This document shows, in pieces, positions 63,371 to 64,000 of a stretch of 64,000 bases of DNA (positions within the stretch are counted from its first letter, which is position 1; every line of letters starts with the position of its first letter). The notes beneath the pieces were generated by a model. That model did no database searches. It had not been told where the DNA came from and was given only the letters and a program-made list of their open reading frames with translations. The position numbers and the translations under genes are program-made. The DNA is from Candidatus Desulforudis audaxviator MP104C. Lineage in GTDB: Bacteria; Bacillota; Desulfotomaculia; Desulfotomaculales; Desulforudaceae. Location of the stretch: the NCBI RefSeq assembly GCF_000018425.1, contig NC_010424.1, forward strand, positions 868,001 to 932,000, in the 5' to 3' direction.

Positions 63371-63395
63371 CAAAAAGGTGTCAGACACCTTTTTG
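63371..63395. repeat. Perfect palindrome, copy 2 of a dispersed repeat
   Basis: CAAAAAGGTGTC (63371-63382) and GACACCTTTTTG (63384-63395) are perfect inverted arms with a single A at the centre. It begins six bases after the acsB stop. As RNA it would make a stem with a T-run and could weaken reading into acsC. It shares its core with copy 1 at 28049-28077. Confidence 0.75.
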
Positions 63396-63437
63396 ACTTC
63401 AATTTAAATCACGCTTCCGACAAGGGGTATCCCGCGT

Positions 63438-64000
63438 ATGGCGTTAACCGGACTGGCCATCTACAAGCTTTTGCCGAAAACCAACTGCAAGGAATGCGGA
63501 CAGGCCACCTGCCTGGCGTTCGCGATGCAGATCGCGGCGGGGAAGGCGGGATTGGACACCTGCCCGCACGTAAGCGCGGAGGCGCGGGAGACGTTGAGCG
63601 CTGCCTCGGAGCCGCCGGTGGCCCTGGTGCGGATCGGCGCCGGTGAAAACGCCCTCGAGATCGGCAACGAAACGGTGCTGTTTAGACACGACAAGCGGTT
63701 TGTGCACCCCACCGGGATCGGGATCATTGTCCCGGACACCCTGGATGACGGCGTGCTGGCGGAACAGATCGGCCGGGTAAACCGGCTCTCCTTCGACCGG
63801 CTGGGGCAGATTCACGGGGTCGACCTCCTGGCGGTGCGCCACGAATCCGGCGACCCGGAGCGGTACGTACGTGCCGTGCGCGCGGCGGCCGTGCACACGC
63901 CGTTAAACCTGGTGCTACTGTGCGCGGAACCAGGGACGGCGGAACGGGCGCTCGAGGCGGTGGGGGAGCGCAAGCCGCTTCTTCACGCCGCCCACGCAGA
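63438..64000 (+). CDS. acsC: CFeSP large subunit AcsC (partial, cut by the window end)
   Basis: 188 codons of the gene are inside the window and it runs off the right edge. The corrinoid iron-sulfur protein carries the methyl group to acetyl-CoA synthase. The N-terminal 4Fe-4S motif is clear: LLPKTNCKECGQATC followed by the fourth cysteine in DTCP. The ATG at 63438 follows AAGGGG by about eleven bases. It is the third gene of the CODH/ACS operon, separated from acsB by a palindrome of 25 bases. Confidence 0.93.
   Translation, partial: MALTGLAIYKLLPKTNCKECGQATCLAFAMQIAAGKAGLDTCPHVSAEARETLSAASEPPVALVRIGAGENALEIGNETVLFRHDKRFVHPTGIGIIVPDTLDDGVLAEQIGRVNRLSFDRLGQIHGVDLLAVRHESGDPERYVRAVRAAAVHTPLNLVLLCAEPGTAERALEAVGERKPLLHAAHA

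Noticed and set aside
1-64000. CRISPR arrays, rRNA genes, prophage
   Set aside because: No regularly spaced repeats, rRNA-like sequence or phage structural genes were seen anywhere in the window.

Overview
The window looks like chromosomal DNA from a GC-rich (about 60%), anaerobic, endospore-forming Firmicute of the Desulfotomaculum / Desulforudis / Moorella kind. Four things point there: the Firmicute gene order tepA-ylzJ-ftsK-rodZ-rimO-cinA-recA, a small acid-soluble spore protein and a SpoIIM-like protein, a carbon monoxide dehydrogenase / acetyl-CoA synthase (Wood-Ljungdahl) operon, and a Thi4 thiazole synthase of the sulfide-using (His) type. The species cannot be fixed from the sequence alone. 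Starts at GTG and TTG are frequent, and most are set by a good Shine-Dalgarno sequence.

Layout. 1-6 kb: the end of comM, then two cyclic-di-GMP signalling units (an unknown protein plus CBS-GGDEF on +, and FIST plus GAF-PAS-PAS-GGDEF-HD-GYP on -). 6-13.5 kb: small conserved genes (HAD phosphatase, two YjbQ paralogues, a TM1266-type regulator, SpoIIM-like, TepA, YlzJ, a lone Flp pilin, a zincin, an orphan ZnuA lipoprotein, UppP, a DUF151 nuclease) and the 3' relic of a YhaM-type exoribonuclease. 13.6-23.5 kb: ftsK, a RodZ-like gene, rimO, a short membrane FtsH-like protease with a one-span membrane partner, cinA, recA and a nuclease lipoprotein. 23.5-25.2 kb: a solo TnpB element and a spore protein gene. 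25.2-34.1 kb (minus strand): a secreted stalk/PKD-like protein, a DUF554 protein, a GH57 enzyme and a trehalose synthase-maltokinase fusion, with the tail of a deleted glgB between the last two. 34.4-46 kb: mixed housekeeping genes, including LD-carboxypeptidase, an MCP-like sensor without the usual signalling tip, a UbiB-like kinase, a YkvI transporter, tRNA-Leu, DUF1405, Thi4, and a KhtT/KhtU-like K+/H+ antiporter pair behind a leader that holds a strong terminator.

46-53.5 kb is a four-gene mannose locus: a GT4 glycosyltransferase, a mannose-1-phosphate guanylyltransferase-phosphomannomutase fusion, a GH130 mannoside phosphorylase-like enzyme, and a GT4-toroid fusion. Together they could build a mannoside from GDP-mannose and return mannose-1-phosphate from it by phosphorolysis. 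It is followed by tRNA-Tyr and tRNA-Lys, MalQ, tRNA-Pro, a phasin-like protein and a membrane-anchored, degenerate alkaline-phosphatase-fold protein. 59-64 kb carries cooS/acsA, acsB and the start of acsC, cut by the window edge.

No rRNA genes, CRISPR arrays or prophage were seen. The main unexplained items are the mannose cycle locus, the FtsH-like pair, the altered MCP, the leader before the antiporter genes, and several inverted repeats.
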